From contig CADEER010000023.1 of the NCBI GenBank assembly GCA_902826395.1, positions 1 to 48,791 of the forward strand: DNA of 48,791 bases. The letters run 5' to 3'. Made by a program: the position numbers and the translations under genes. How positions within the stretch are numbered: position 1 is the first letter of the stretch; each line of letters starts with the position of its first letter. This DNA comes from an uncultured bacterium (lineage in GTDB: Bacteria; Desulfobacterota; Binatia; HRBIN30; CADEER01). Under the pieces are notes generated by a model. It did not search any database. It saw nothing but the letters and a program-made list of their open reading frames with translations, and had not been told where the DNA came from. Below are positions 7,317 to 15,869 of this stretch, one piece after another.

Positions 7317-7745
7317 CTACGGTGTCTGCGGAGGTTTGCCGGTCCTCTCTGCCGCGCGGCGTTTCTTTGCGTCGCGGGTTTCGTGGGCGACCCACAAGCG
7401 GCGCTGCTCTTCGTCCAGCGACAAGTAGAAGTGGTGGATCAGGGGCGTTTCGCGCAGCACTTGCGCGCGGACTGCCGCGGCCAACTCCTCGGCGACGCGC
7501 TGCAGCTCGGTTTCGTCCAGCTTCTCCGAGTGCGCGATCTTCAGGGCGGCATGGCGCAGCCGCCGCTCTTCGTCTTTGGCGGCGGTGCGCAGATCGCGCA
7601 GGCGTCCCAGCTCCGCGACCTGCTGCTCGTCGAGCGCGAATCTCTTGATGAACGCCTCGCCGTAGCGGCGGGCGGCAGAAGCGCCGCCGGCGCCGAATAG
7701 GGCGAACGCGAGCAGCACCGCGCTGAAGACTACGAGGCGTCGCAT
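7317..7745 (-). CDS. Spy/CpxP-like periplasmic protein
   Basis: 142 residues from the ATG at 7745, which has GAGG about six bases upstream on the coding strand. An open frame extends further up, but MRRLVVFSAVLLAFALFGAGGASA is a clean signal peptide. The mature part is almost all charged alpha helix, with FALDEQQVAELGRLRDLRTAAKDEERRLRH and LSLDEEQRRLW, the LTxxQ-type repeats of Spy/CpxP periplasmic chaperones and heavy-metal sensors. Its likely role is binding or quality control of envelope proteins. It is followed in transcription order by nothing obvious and faces the phosphatase gene convergently. Confidence 0.65.
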   Translation of the reverse strand: MRRLVVFSAVLLAFALFGAGGASAARRYGEAFIKRFALDEQQVAELGRLRDLRTAAKDEERRLRHAALKIAHSEKLDETELQRVAEELAAAVRAQVLRETPLIHHFYLSLDEEQRRLWVAHETRDAKKRRAAERTGKPPQTP

Positions 7746-7819
7746 TCGTCGCCTCGTAGAGGAGGTGTGCATTGACTGATTGCGCGGGCGCTCGGCGCGA
7801 ACGCCTTTTGCGGATCCGC

Positions 7820-8731
7820 TCACCGCCGCGAGCGGACCCTGTGGGCGCCGAGGGCGCCCAGCACCAAGACGCCCAACGCGAGGCCCAAGCCACCGAGGGC
7901 CGGCGCCGCCGTCGCTTGCGAGGTCGCGAAGGCGAGATCGCGGATCGTGTTATCCTCTCCTACATTGAACCCCAGGACGCTGACATCGCCCGAGATGGGG
8001 TCGATGCGGAAGAACTCGTCTCCCATCGGGCCATCCTCGTACCACGCCAGAAAAGTCCCCGACTGCACCTCGTACGCGAGGCCGGCGCGCGCAAAGACGT
8101 CGCCGTCGGTCGCCACCGACGACGCGAGCTTCGTCGTGAGGTTCATCCTCATCAGGTCGCTCACGTAGTTGGATACCCAATACAGGCGACCATCGCTGGG
8201 ATTGAATTCGATGCCGTCGCCGGCCGCCCCGTTCGGAAAGCCACCCGCCAGTACCGCGTCCGAAGCCCGAAAGAGGGTCGCTGCCCCGGTCGTCAGATTA
8301 ACAGTGTGAACCGAGGCCTCGTCGGTGTTGTGCTGATTCGCCGCGATGGCATAGAGGGTGCCGTCGGCGCCGAACGTCAGACCACAGTAGGCGTCGCCCA
8401 TCGGACCGATGTCGGTGAGGATGCCGGTGGCCGGGTCGACGCGCGCGAGTCGGCGGTCGTTCTCGGAGGTTTCGCCCTCGTCGATGACGTAGAGCACGCC
8501 TGTCCCCGGATGCGCGGCGATCCCTACCAGTCCTTCCACGGCCCCGCCCGATGCGCGCGTCAGCGGGATGCGCTCGAGGATGTCGCCAGTGCTGGGATCG
8601 AGGACGAGGAGGTTGCCAACGTCGGGCCCACTCCCTTCAGCCGATACGACGGCGTAGAGCTGTGCCTGGGCTAGCGTTGCAATCATCAATACCGCCAGCC
8701 CCGCGAGGGTCGGCTTCAGCAGTGAGGTCAT
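7820..8731 (-). CDS. Secreted beta-propeller-like protein with C-terminal sorting tail
   Basis: 303 residues with signal peptide MTSLLKPTLAGLAVLMIATLAQA. The mature domain repeats blades of the kind LLVLDPSTGDILERI, GIAAHPGTGVLYVID, LARVDPATGILTDIG, GLTFGADGTLYAI and IEFNPSDGRLYWVSNYVSDLMRMN, a pattern typical of WD40-like or DUF4394-like beta-propellers. The C-terminus, APALGGLGLALGVLVLGALG followed by a basic HRVRSRR, has the motif, transmembrane and Arg-rich layout of IPTL/PEP-CTERM-type sorting signals. Biochemical function is unknown. ATG 8731 is preceded by a purine-rich AAGGGG stretch. The upstream region holds the pilX remnant. Confidence 0.7.
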   Translation of the reverse strand: MTSLLKPTLAGLAVLMIATLAQAQLYAVVSAEGSGPDVGNLLVLDPSTGDILERIPLTRASGGAVEGLVGIAAHPGTGVLYVIDEGETSENDRRLARVDPATGILTDIGPMGDAYCGLTFGADGTLYAIAANQHNTDEASVHTVNLTTGAATLFRASDAVLAGGFPNGAAGDGIEFNPSDGRLYWVSNYVSDLMRMNLTTKLASSVATDGDVFARAGLAYEVQSGTFLAWYEDGPMGDEFFRIDPISGDVSVLGFNVGEDNTIRDLAFATSQATAAPALGGLGLALGVLVLGALGAHRVRSRR

Positions 8732-8794
8732 AGGCCCCTTCCCAACCGTTGGCGACTGCGTGTATCAAAATAGAGCGGGCGGTGCCAAACGGCC

Positions 8795-8885
8795 GACACG
8801 ACCTTCGACCGCGTCGAGATTCTCCCGCCGATGGTGCGGCGCTTCGTGTATTGGCAGCCAGCGCATGTACAGGCGCTGCTATCGC
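8795..8885 (+). pseudogene. Decayed 3' fragment of a pilX-like gene
   Basis: Read in frame from 8795, this stretch gives DTTFDRVEILPPMVRRFVYWQ. One inserted base (about 8858) then shifts the frame to QRMYRRCYRG. It aligns along its length with the last 30 residues of the cassette-1 PilX (encoded at about 6160-6249; DTDFDRVENLPPMTPRFVY then LQQRMYTRFYQ), about 22 of 30 positions being identical when the frameshift is corrected. The stop codon is lost and no upstream part of the gene remains. It lies in the spacer between two minus-strand genes. Confidence 0.75.
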
Positions 8886-8918
8886 GGCGTTCTCGCCGTC
8901 CGCGGGGCGTGCAGTCGG

Positions 8919-9278
8919 TCAGCCGCGCAGCCAGGCGTCGGCGCGTTCGGATTGCGGGGCGTCGAAATAGCGGATGTCGGTTGTGCGCAGGGGGGCGGCC
9001 ATGAACGCGAGGACTTCGTCGCGCCATTCATCGGCGCCGACGATGGCGATGCGCTCCATCTCCGCGTCGTGCTTCTCCTGAAAGGAGACATCGGCCCAGT
9101 CGTCGCCTGACTGCCAGCCGCGAAAATCGTCGAGGAAGAACAGACAGCGAACGCTGCCGAAGCGCGCGATCGCCTGCGCGGTCCGGTGTCTGATCTCCTC
9201 CAGGTCGCTTCCCGTCAGTACACCGGACAGGCGGGCGCGAATGATCCTCGAATCCACGTCGATCCACGTACACGCCAT
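8919..9278 (-). CDS. SpoIIAA-like (STAS-fold) protein
   Basis: 119 residues from ATG 9278, which has a strong ribosome-binding site (AAGGAGAG, six-base spacing); the frame stays open further upstream, but nothing there looks like protein. MACTWIDVDSRIIRARLSGVLTGSDLEEI, then FFLDDFRGWQSGDDWADVSF and MERIAIVGADEWRDEVLAF, are the pattern of the SpoIIAA-like family (PF11964-type), small soluble STAS-fold proteins, several of which bind lipophilic ligands or act as switch partners. It is divergent from the adjacent MASE1-HWE kinase with about 160 bases between the starts, so shared regulation is possible. Confidence 0.72.
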   Translation of the reverse strand: MACTWIDVDSRIIRARLSGVLTGSDLEEIRHRTAQAIARFGSVRCLFFLDDFRGWQSGDDWADVSFQEKHDAEMERIAIVGADEWRDEVLAFMAAPLRTTDIRYFDAPQSERADAWLRG

Positions 9279-9439
9279 CCGAGGCTCTCCTTTCGCGGCG
9301 AAGCCGCCGGTGGCGATTGTGATCGAATTCCCCACCCTTGGCGACACGATTCTTTCGCTCGCGAAGCGAGCGAATGCCGCGGATCGCCGGCCGCTCTCTC
9401 GACGTGACATCCATGAACAATCCGGGCTAGGGGGAGGCG

Positions 9440-10906
9440 ATGCCGGTCGTGAACAACGCTGCGGTCACGCGTGTAGTCGGGATCAACGCAGCTCTCGCGT
9501 TTGCCTATGCCGCGATCGGCTTCCTGGGGTTGCAGGTTCCGTACTACGGCCAGTACGTGACGCTCTTCTGGGCGCCCACCGCCATCGCGCTGACGGCGGT
9601 GGTGCTGTTCGGGCCGGTGGCGGTCGCGGGGATCTATTTTGGCTCCTTCGCGTTGAACCTCGTCCTCGAACCTGGCCAACCGTTGGGCGGTGCCTTGATC
9701 GCCGCCGGCAACACGCTTGGCCCTACGATCGCGGGCCTCGCTCTGGTGCGAGTCTACGATTTCCGGCCGCAGCTCGATCGGGTGCGCGACGTGTTCGCAT
9801 TCTTCGCCGTCGGTGTGGTCGGTACGGGATTGATCACGGCCACGCTCGGCGCCTTCTGGTTTTGCCTGTTCGGTGTGGTTGCGTGGCGCGAATACGCCGC
9901 CTTCTGGCTGACCTGGTTCGGCGGCGAGGCGGCAGGCTCGCTGATCGTCGCGCCGTTGCTCCTCACCTGGCTCTCTCCGCGGGATCCCGTCATCGACGGT
10001 AGGGCTGGCGCCGGTGAGAGAGTCGCGATGGTGGTTTCGGTCGCCATCTTCGCGGCGTTCGTCCTCGTCTATGGCGAGAGGCTTCCTTCTTTGCCGTATG
10101 GCTTCGGGTTCTTCTTCATGTGGAGCCTGTTTCGCGCCGGCCGGCGCGGCGTCACCCTGGCGGTCGTCGGGGCGGCGCTGCCACTGGCGGTCGGTACGGC
10201 CCTCGGAACCGGGCCTTTTCTCGAGCCGTCGCCGCGCGCCGGCATGCTGTCGCTGTGGATGACGATCGCAGTCGCGGGCAGCGCCTGTTGCACGGCCGGT
10301 GCGCTGCTCGCCGAGCGCGATCGCGCGATGCACCACCAGCGCGGCCTGATCGCCGAGCTCGACCATCGGGTCAAGAACACTCTGGCGACCGTCGTCGCGC
10401 TCGTCGGCCGCGACCACGCCATCGATGTCGCCGACTTCCGCACCCGATTCGTCGACCGGGTGCGGGCGATCGCGCGCACGCACGAAGGGCTGGCGCGTTC
10501 GAACTGGGAGCCGATGCAGGTCGAGGACGTCGTCGCAATGACGCTGATGCCATTCGCGGATGCCGGTCGAGACCACTTGCATGCGATTGGCAGCGCAACG
10601 GCGCTCGCCCCGTCCCAGGTCACGCCGTTGACGATGGTGCTGCACGAGCTGGCGACCAACGCCGCGAAGCACGGAGCGTGGTCGCGGGAGGGCGGTCGAG
10701 TCGACGTGGCCTGGGCAAACGGCGCCGACGACTCGCTGTGCATCGACTGGCATGAAAGCGGCGGCCCAAAGGTGATTTCTCCTCCGGCGCCGGGTTACGG
10801 TCTGCAGTTGATCGAAGGGATCGTCGACCACCAGCTCGGCGGCCGTGCCGTGCTGGCGTTTCGCGAGGAGGGACTGCTCTGCACCCTCCACATCCCGAGC
10901 GCTTGA
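9440..10906 (+). CDS. MASE1 sensor histidine kinase of the HWE/HisKA_2 type (paralogue 1)
   Basis: 488 residues. The first 290 are about eight to ten membrane helices with MASE1 hallmarks: PYYGQYVTLFWAPTAIAL, FRPQLDRVRDVFAF and FWLTWFGGEAAGSLIVAPLLL. Then ELDHRVKNTLATVVAL gives the HWE/HisKA_2 phospho-acceptor (His309), and VLHELATNAAKHGAWS (Asn407) and GYGLQLIEGIVDHQLGG form the ATP-binding domain. It should sense an unknown membrane signal and phosphorylate a response regulator, but none is adjacent. A very similar paralogue lies at 17915-19411. ATG 9440 follows GGGGAGG closely (two-base gap); GTG 9449 is an alternative start. Confidence 0.88.
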   Translation: MPVVNNAAVTRVVGINAALAFAYAAIGFLGLQVPYYGQYVTLFWAPTAIALTAVVLFGPVAVAGIYFGSFALNLVLEPGQPLGGALIAAGNTLGPTIAGLALVRVYDFRPQLDRVRDVFAFFAVGVVGTGLITATLGAFWFCLFGVVAWREYAAFWLTWFGGEAAGSLIVAPLLLTWLSPRDPVIDGRAGAGERVAMVVSVAIFAAFVLVYGERLPSLPYGFGFFFMWSLFRAGRRGVTLAVVGAALPLAVGTALGTGPFLEPSPRAGMLSLWMTIAVAGSACCTAGALLAERDRAMHHQRGLIAELDHRVKNTLATVVALVGRDHAIDVADFRTRFVDRVRAIARTHEGLARSNWEPMQVEDVVAMTLMPFADAGRDHLHAIGSATALAPSQVTPLTMVLHELATNAAKHGAWSREGGRVDVAWANGADDSLCIDWHESGGPKVISPPAPGYGLQLIEGIVDHQLGGRAVLAFREEGLLCTLHIPSA

Positions 10907-11031
10907 GGCAGCCCCCCTCCCGAGATCGAGAATCGTTCGCCGCAAGAATCGGAATTCAGGAGTCTCGAGGGGGAGTCTCGCGCGTCCGACCGAGCGTCTC
11001 GCGCCGTGACTTCGCGCCTGAGCTGGCTGGC

Positions 11032-14000
11032 ATGCGTCCTGCCGGTGGTGCGAAGGAATCGGATGAGATCGTGAAGACGCTGGATGGCAACGAAGCCGCC
11101 GCATCGGTCGCCTATCGCGCGAGCGAGGTGATTGCGATCTATCCGATCACGCCGTCGTCGCCGATGGGCGAACTGTCCGACATGTGGGCGGTCGAGCGCC
11201 GGGCGAACCTGTGGGGCAACGTGCCCGACGTCGTCGAGATGCAATCGGAGGGCGGCGCCGCGGGGGCCATGCACGGGGCGCTGCAGGGCGGCGCGATGAC
11301 GACGACCTTCACCGCGTCGCAGGGCCTGCTCCTGATGATCCCGAACATGTACAAGATCGCCGGGGAGCTGACCGCCTTTTGCATGCACGTTGCCGCGCGC
11401 GCCTTGGCTACCCACGCGCTGTCGATCTTCGGCGATCACTCCGACGTCATGGCGGTGCGACAGACGGGCTTCGCATTGCTCTGCTCGAATTCCGTTCAAG
11501 AGGCACACGACCTGGCGTGTGTCGCGCACGCCGCGACGCTGCGCGCCCGTGTTCCGTTTCTGCACTTCTTCGACGGCTTTCGCACCTCGCACGAGGTCGC
11601 GAAGATCGCCGTGCTCGACGACGACGACCTGCGCTTCCTGATCGACGACGCGCTGGTGGCGGCGCACCGCGGGCGCGGCCTGACGCCCGACCGTCCGGTT
11701 CTGCGCGGTGCGGCACAGAACCCGGACACTTTTTTTCAAGCGCGCGAGGCCTGCAATCGCTTCTACGACGAGTGCCCGGCGATCGTGCAGGCAGCCATGG
11801 ATCGCTTTGCCGAGCGCACCGGTCGCCATTACGGGCTATTCGAGTATGCCGGTCATCCCGAGGCGGAGCGTGTGATCGTCGTGATGGGATCCGGTGCGGA
11901 GACGGTACAGGAGACTGTTGAGTGGCTCGCCGCGCGCGGCGAGAAGGTCGGCTTGGTGAAGGTGCGTCTGTTTCGCCCGTTCTCGACCGCACACTTCCTG
12001 AAGTCGTTGCCGCCGACGCTGAGAGCGATTGCCGTCCTCGATCGTACAAAGGAACCGGGCGCCATCGGGGAGCCTCTCTATCTGGACGTGGTGACAGCGC
12101 TGCATGAGCGCGCCGACATCGAGCGTCCGCGCGTCGTCGGTGGACGCTACGGACTGTCGTCGAAGGAGTTCACGCCGGCGATGGTCAAGGCCGTACTCGA
12201 CGAGTTGGCTCGCGATACGCCCAAGAATCACTTCACCATCGGGATCCGGGACGATGTCACCCACACCTCGCTCGCGATCGACGACAGCTTCGAGATCGAA
12301 CATCCGGACGTCTTCGGCGCGGTCTTCTACGGGCTCGGCTCCGATGGCACCGTCGGCGCAAACAAGAACTCGATCAAGATCATCGGCGAGGGCACCGACA
12401 ACTTCGCTCAGGGGTACTTCGTATACGATTCCAAGAAGTCCGGGGCGATGACCGTCTCGCACCTGCGGTTCGGGCCACGGCCGATCCGCACGCCGTTCCT
12501 GGTCCACCACGCTCGCTTCGTTGCCTGTCATCAGTGGCAGTTCGTCGACCGCCTCGACGTTCTCGAGCGCGCCGCCCCTGGGGCCGTCTTCCTCCTCAAC
12601 GCTCCCTACCCAGCCGATGTCGTGTGGCAGCATCTGCCGCGAGAGGTGCAGACGGCGATCGTCGACAAGCGCCTCCAGCTCTTCGTCATCGACGCCTACG
12701 CGGTGGCGCGCGACGCCGGTTTGGGCGTGCGCATCAACACGATCATGCAGACCTGCTTCTTCGCGATTTCCGGCGTGATGCCGCGCGACGAGGCGATCGC
12801 CGAGATCAAGGCGGCGATCGAGAAGACCTACGGCAAGCGGGGCCCGGCGGTGGTCAAACAGAACTTCGCGGCGGTCGACCGCGCTCTGGAACACCTGCAC
12901 CAGGTGGAGGTTCCCGCCGCGGTCTCCGCAACCAGACTTCGCCCGCCGCTGGTGCCGTCAGACGCGCCCGACTTCGTGCAGCGACTCACCGCCGTCATGT
13001 TGGCCGACAAGGGGGATGCCCTTCCGGTCAGCGCTTTCCCCGTCGACGGTACATGGCCGCTCGGCACGGCTCGCTGGGAAAAGCGCAACCTCGCCGCCGA
13101 GATTCCCATCTGGGATCTCGACACCTGCATTCAGTGCAATCAGTGCGCCCTGGTCTGCCCGCACGCGGCGATTCGCGCCAAGGTGTACGATCCCGCGCAT
13201 CTCTCCAGCGCACCGCACGGATTCCGCTCGACGGCGTACCGCGCGCCGGACCACAAAGACCTCGCATACACCATCCAGGTGGCGCCCGAGGATTGCACGG
13301 GTTGCTACTTGTGCGTCGAGGTCTGTCCGGCGAAGAACAAGTCGAACCCGCGGCGCAAGGCGATCAACATGGAGCCGCAGCCCGACCATCGCGACGTCGA
13401 GCGCGAGAGCTATCGCTTCTTTCTCGAACTCCCCGAGATCGATCGCACGGCGTTCACGCGCCTCGACGCGAAGAGCACGCAGCTCCTGGAGCCGCTCTTC
13501 GAATACTCCGGGGCCTGTGCCGGCTGCGGCGAGACGCCCTACGTCAAGCTGCTGACGCAGCTCTTCGGCGACCGTCTGCTGATTGCCAATGCCACCGGCT
13601 GCTCCTCCATCTACGGGGGCAACCTCCCCACCACTCCCTACACGACCAACCGCGACGGTCGGGGACCGGCCTGGTCGAACTCTCTCTTCGAGGACAATGC
13701 GGAGTTTGGTTTCGGTATGCGGCTGGCGGTCGATGCACAGCGCACGCATGCCCTGGCGCTGTTGAAGCAGCTCGCGTCACGAATCGGCGAATCGATAGTG
13801 GATGAGTTGGCGAGCGCGGACCAGCACGGCGAGGCTGGAGTATGTGCGCAGCGCGAGCGCGTTCGCGTGCTGCGCGATCGCCTGGCCGCCATCGACACGC
13901 CGCCGGCGCGAACTCTCGACGCGTTGGCCGACTATCTGGTGCGCAAAAGCGTCTGGTTGGTCGGCGGCGACGGCTGGGCCTACGACATCGGCTACGGCGG

Positions 14001-14625
14001 GCTGGATCACGTGATGTCGCAGAATCGCGACGTCAACGTGCTGGTCCTCGATACCGAGGTGTACTCCAATACCGGCGGCCAGCAGTCCAAGGCGACACCG
14101 CGCGGGGCGGCGGCGAAGTTCGCCACCGCCGGCAAGGAGATCGGCAAGAAGGACCTGGGTCTGGAGATGATGAGCTACGGCCATGTGTACGTGGCGCGCG
14201 TGGCGTTTGGCGCCCGCGTCAACCAGGTCGTGCAAGCACTCGCGGAAGCGGATGCCTATCCGGGACCCTCCATCGTCATCGCGTACAGCCCCTGCGTCGC
14301 GCACGGCTATGATCTGCGCTACGGCGTCAGCCAGCAGCAACTGGCGGTCGATTCGGGCGTGTGGCCGTTGTACCGCTTCGACCCCCGCCGGATCGAGGAG
14401 GGCAAACCGCCGCTGGCGCTCGACAGCGCGGCGCCGAAGCGACCGGTGCGCGACTACATGCGCAACGAGATGCGGTTCCGGATGGTGGCCAAGATCGATC
14501 CGAAGCGATACGCCGCGATGGTCGCCGCGGCACAGGAGGACGCCACCAAACGCGTCGCCATCTATCAGCAGTTGGCGGGACTCTCCGTGCCTCCGACGAC
14601 CACCGGCAAGAAGGAAGATGCATGA
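11032..14625 (+). CDS. nifJ: Pyruvate:ferredoxin (flavodoxin) oxidoreductase
   Basis: About 1197 residues, the normal size for the single-chain enzyme that converts pyruvate and CoA to acetyl-CoA and CO2 while reducing ferredoxin or flavodoxin. The N-terminal domain shows LDGNEAAASVAYRASEVIAIYPITPSSPMGE, the pyruvate-binding TPSSP signature. Two ferredoxin-type 4Fe-4S motifs follow: CIQCNQCALVCP from Cys699 and CTGCYLCVEVCP from Cys755. The proximal cluster begins at CAGCGE (Cys829) and ends with SPCVAHG. The thiamine-diphosphate site is GDGWAYDIGYGGLDH and the Mg-binding loop TEVYSNTGGQQSKATPRGA. The frame is open from 10903; ATG 11032 or GTG 11071 (VKTLDGNEAA) are the likely starts. Its stop overlaps the next gene by four bases (ATGA). 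Confidence 0.96.
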   Translation: MRPAGGAKESDEIVKTLDGNEAAASVAYRASEVIAIYPITPSSPMGELSDMWAVERRANLWGNVPDVVEMQSEGGAAGAMHGALQGGAMTTTFTASQGLLLMIPNMYKIAGELTAFCMHVAARALATHALSIFGDHSDVMAVRQTGFALLCSNSVQEAHDLACVAHAATLRARVPFLHFFDGFRTSHEVAKIAVLDDDDLRFLIDDALVAAHRGRGLTPDRPVLRGAAQNPDTFFQAREACNRFYDECPAIVQAAMDRFAERTGRHYGLFEYAGHPEAERVIVVMGSGAETVQETVEWLAARGEKVGLVKVRLFRPFSTAHFLKSLPPTLRAIAVLDRTKEPGAIGEPLYLDVVTALHERADIERPRVVGGRYGLSSKEFTPAMVKAVLDELARDTPKNHFTIGIRDDVTHTSLAIDDSFEIEHPDVFGAVFYGLGSDGTVGANKNSIKIIGEGTDNFAQGYFVYDSKKSGAMTVSHLRFGPRPIRTPFLVHHARFVACHQWQFVDRLDVLERAAPGAVFLLNAPYPADVVWQHLPREVQTAIVDKRLQLFVIDAYAVARDAGLGVRINTIMQTCFFAISGVMPRDEAIAEIKAAIEKTYGKRGPAVVKQNFAAVDRALEHLHQVEVPAAVSATRLRPPLVPSDAPDFVQRLTAVMLADKGDALPVSAFPVDGTWPLGTARWEKRNLAAEIPIWDLDTCIQCNQCALVCPHAAIRAKVYDPAHLSSAPHGFRSTAYRAPDHKDLAYTIQVAPEDCTGCYLCVEVCPAKNKSNPRRKAINMEPQPDHRDVERESYRFFLELPEIDRTAFTRLDAKSTQLLEPLFEYSGACAGCGETPYVKLLTQLFGDRLLIANATGCSSIYGGNLPTTPYTTNRDGRGPAWSNSLFEDNAEFGFGMRLAVDAQRTHALALLKQLASRIGESIVDELASADQHGEAGVCAQRERVRVLRDRLAAIDTPPARTLDALADYLVRKSVWLVGGDGWAYDIGYGGLDHVMSQNRDVNVLVLDTEVYSNTGGQQSKATPRGAAAKFATAGKEIGKKDLGLEMMSYGHVYVARVAFGARVNQVVQALAEADAYPGPSIVIAYSPCVAHGYDLRYGVSQQQLAVDSGVWPLYRFDPRRIEEGKPPLALDSAAPKRPVRDYMRNEMRFRMVAKIDPKRYAAMVAAAQEDATKRVAIYQQLAGLSVPPTTTGKKEDA

Positions 14626-15632
14626 TGGATCTGTCGACCCAGTACCTGGGCTTTCGCTTGCCGCATCCACTCATTGCCGGCGCATCCCCACTCAGCGCGA
14701 ATCTCGACTCGGTGAGGCGATTGGAAGACGCTGGTGCCGCCGCCATCGTGTTGAACTCTCTTTTCGAGGAGGAGCTCGAGAGCGAACAACTGGCCGCTCA
14801 CTATTCGCTCGAGACGCCGGCCGAGTCCTTCGCCGAGGCGCAGACCTATCTGCCGAGCCCTACCGACCTCAGCTTCGGTCCGGAGGAATATCTGGACCAT
14901 CTGCACGCCGTGAAGACGGCGGTCGACGTGCCCGTTTTCGGCTCACTCAACGGGACGACGGCCGGAGGTTGGCTCGACTATGCCTGCCTGATCGCGCAGG
15001 CGGGCGCCGACGCGATCGAGCTCAACGTCTATCGCGTCGTCACCGACGCGCGGGAGTCTGCCGCCGAGATCGAGGACGCCACCGTGGCGATGGTGCACAA
15101 GGTGGCGGCCGAGCTGAACGTGCCGGTCGCCATCAAGCTGTCGCCGTTCTACTCGGCGCTGCCGCACTTCGCGGCGCGTCTCGATCGAGCCGGTGCAAAG
15201 AGCCTGGTGCTCTTCAACCGCTTCTACCAGCCGGACATCGACGTCGAGCAACTCGAAGTGACGCCCACGCTTCACCTGTCCGACTCGTCCGAGCTGCTGT
15301 TGCGCGTCCATTGGCTGGCGATCCTGTCCGGCCAGATCAGCGCGTCGCTCGCGGTCAGTGGCGGTGTGCACTGCGGAGTCGACGCCATCAAGAGCGTGAT
15401 GGCCGGTGCGCACGCGGTGCAGATGGTTTCGGCCCTGCTGCGCAACGGGCCGGAGCACGTTCGCACCGTGCGCGAGGAGATGGTGCGCTGGATGGAAGAG
15501 CACGAGTATGAATCGCTGGCGCAGATGCACGGCAGCATGAACTTTCTCCGCTGCCCCAACCCGTCCGGCCTGGAGCGCACCAACTACATCCACATCCTCA
15601 GGAGTTGGGACACCCTGGGCAGAACCGCCTGA
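14622..15632 (+). CDS. Dihydroorotate-dehydrogenase-like flavoprotein coupled to nifJ
   Basis: 336 residues of the FMN-binding TIM-barrel dihydroorotate-dehydrogenase-like group: YLGFRLPHPLIAGASPLSANLDSVRRLEDAGAAAIV, later FGSLNGTTAGGWLDYACLIAQAGADAIELN, VAIKLSPF and LAVSGGVHCGVDAIKSVMAGAHAVQMVSALL, the phosphate-binding end of the barrel. The protein lacks a PyrD-type membrane helix. This group is often found directly after nifJ in other genomes; its reaction is not established, and the coupling suggests a redox role connected to ferredoxin instead of pyrimidine synthesis. ATG 14622 overlaps the nifJ stop as ATGA, strong evidence for one transcript and translational coupling. Confidence 0.88.
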   Translation: MMDLSTQYLGFRLPHPLIAGASPLSANLDSVRRLEDAGAAAIVLNSLFEEELESEQLAAHYSLETPAESFAEAQTYLPSPTDLSFGPEEYLDHLHAVKTAVDVPVFGSLNGTTAGGWLDYACLIAQAGADAIELNVYRVVTDARESAAEIEDATVAMVHKVAAELNVPVAIKLSPFYSALPHFAARLDRAGAKSLVLFNRFYQPDIDVEQLEVTPTLHLSDSSELLLRVHWLAILSGQISASLAVSGGVHCGVDAIKSVMAGAHAVQMVSALLRNGPEHVRTVREEMVRWMEEHEYESLAQMHGSMNFLRCPNPSGLERTNYIHILRSWDTLGRTA

Positions 15633-15858
15633 TCGCCGCGGGTTCCGGAGTTACCGACGCCGCAGATCCGAGCTCGGCGCCGAATAGCAACGGCGATCGC
15701 GAAGCCGCGCGGCGACATCGTCCTCATCGATCGCGGCGGGCACTCGTCTGCGGCGAATGCTGTCGACCTCGTCGCGATCGCGGCTGGTTTGCGGCGCTGA
15801 CTTCATCTGACACGATGGAAGTGCGCCGAGCGCTCGCTCGTGCAATCCCTGCTCACTT

Positions 15859-15863
15859 GGAGG
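15859..15863 (+). promoter_or_regulatory. Ribosome-binding site that fixes the MscS-like start
   Basis: GGAGG sits six bases before ATG 15870. An in-frame ATG at 15864 directly abuts it and a GTG lies at 15840; the spacing selects 15870. Confidence 0.7.
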
Positions 15864-15869
15864 ATGCAA

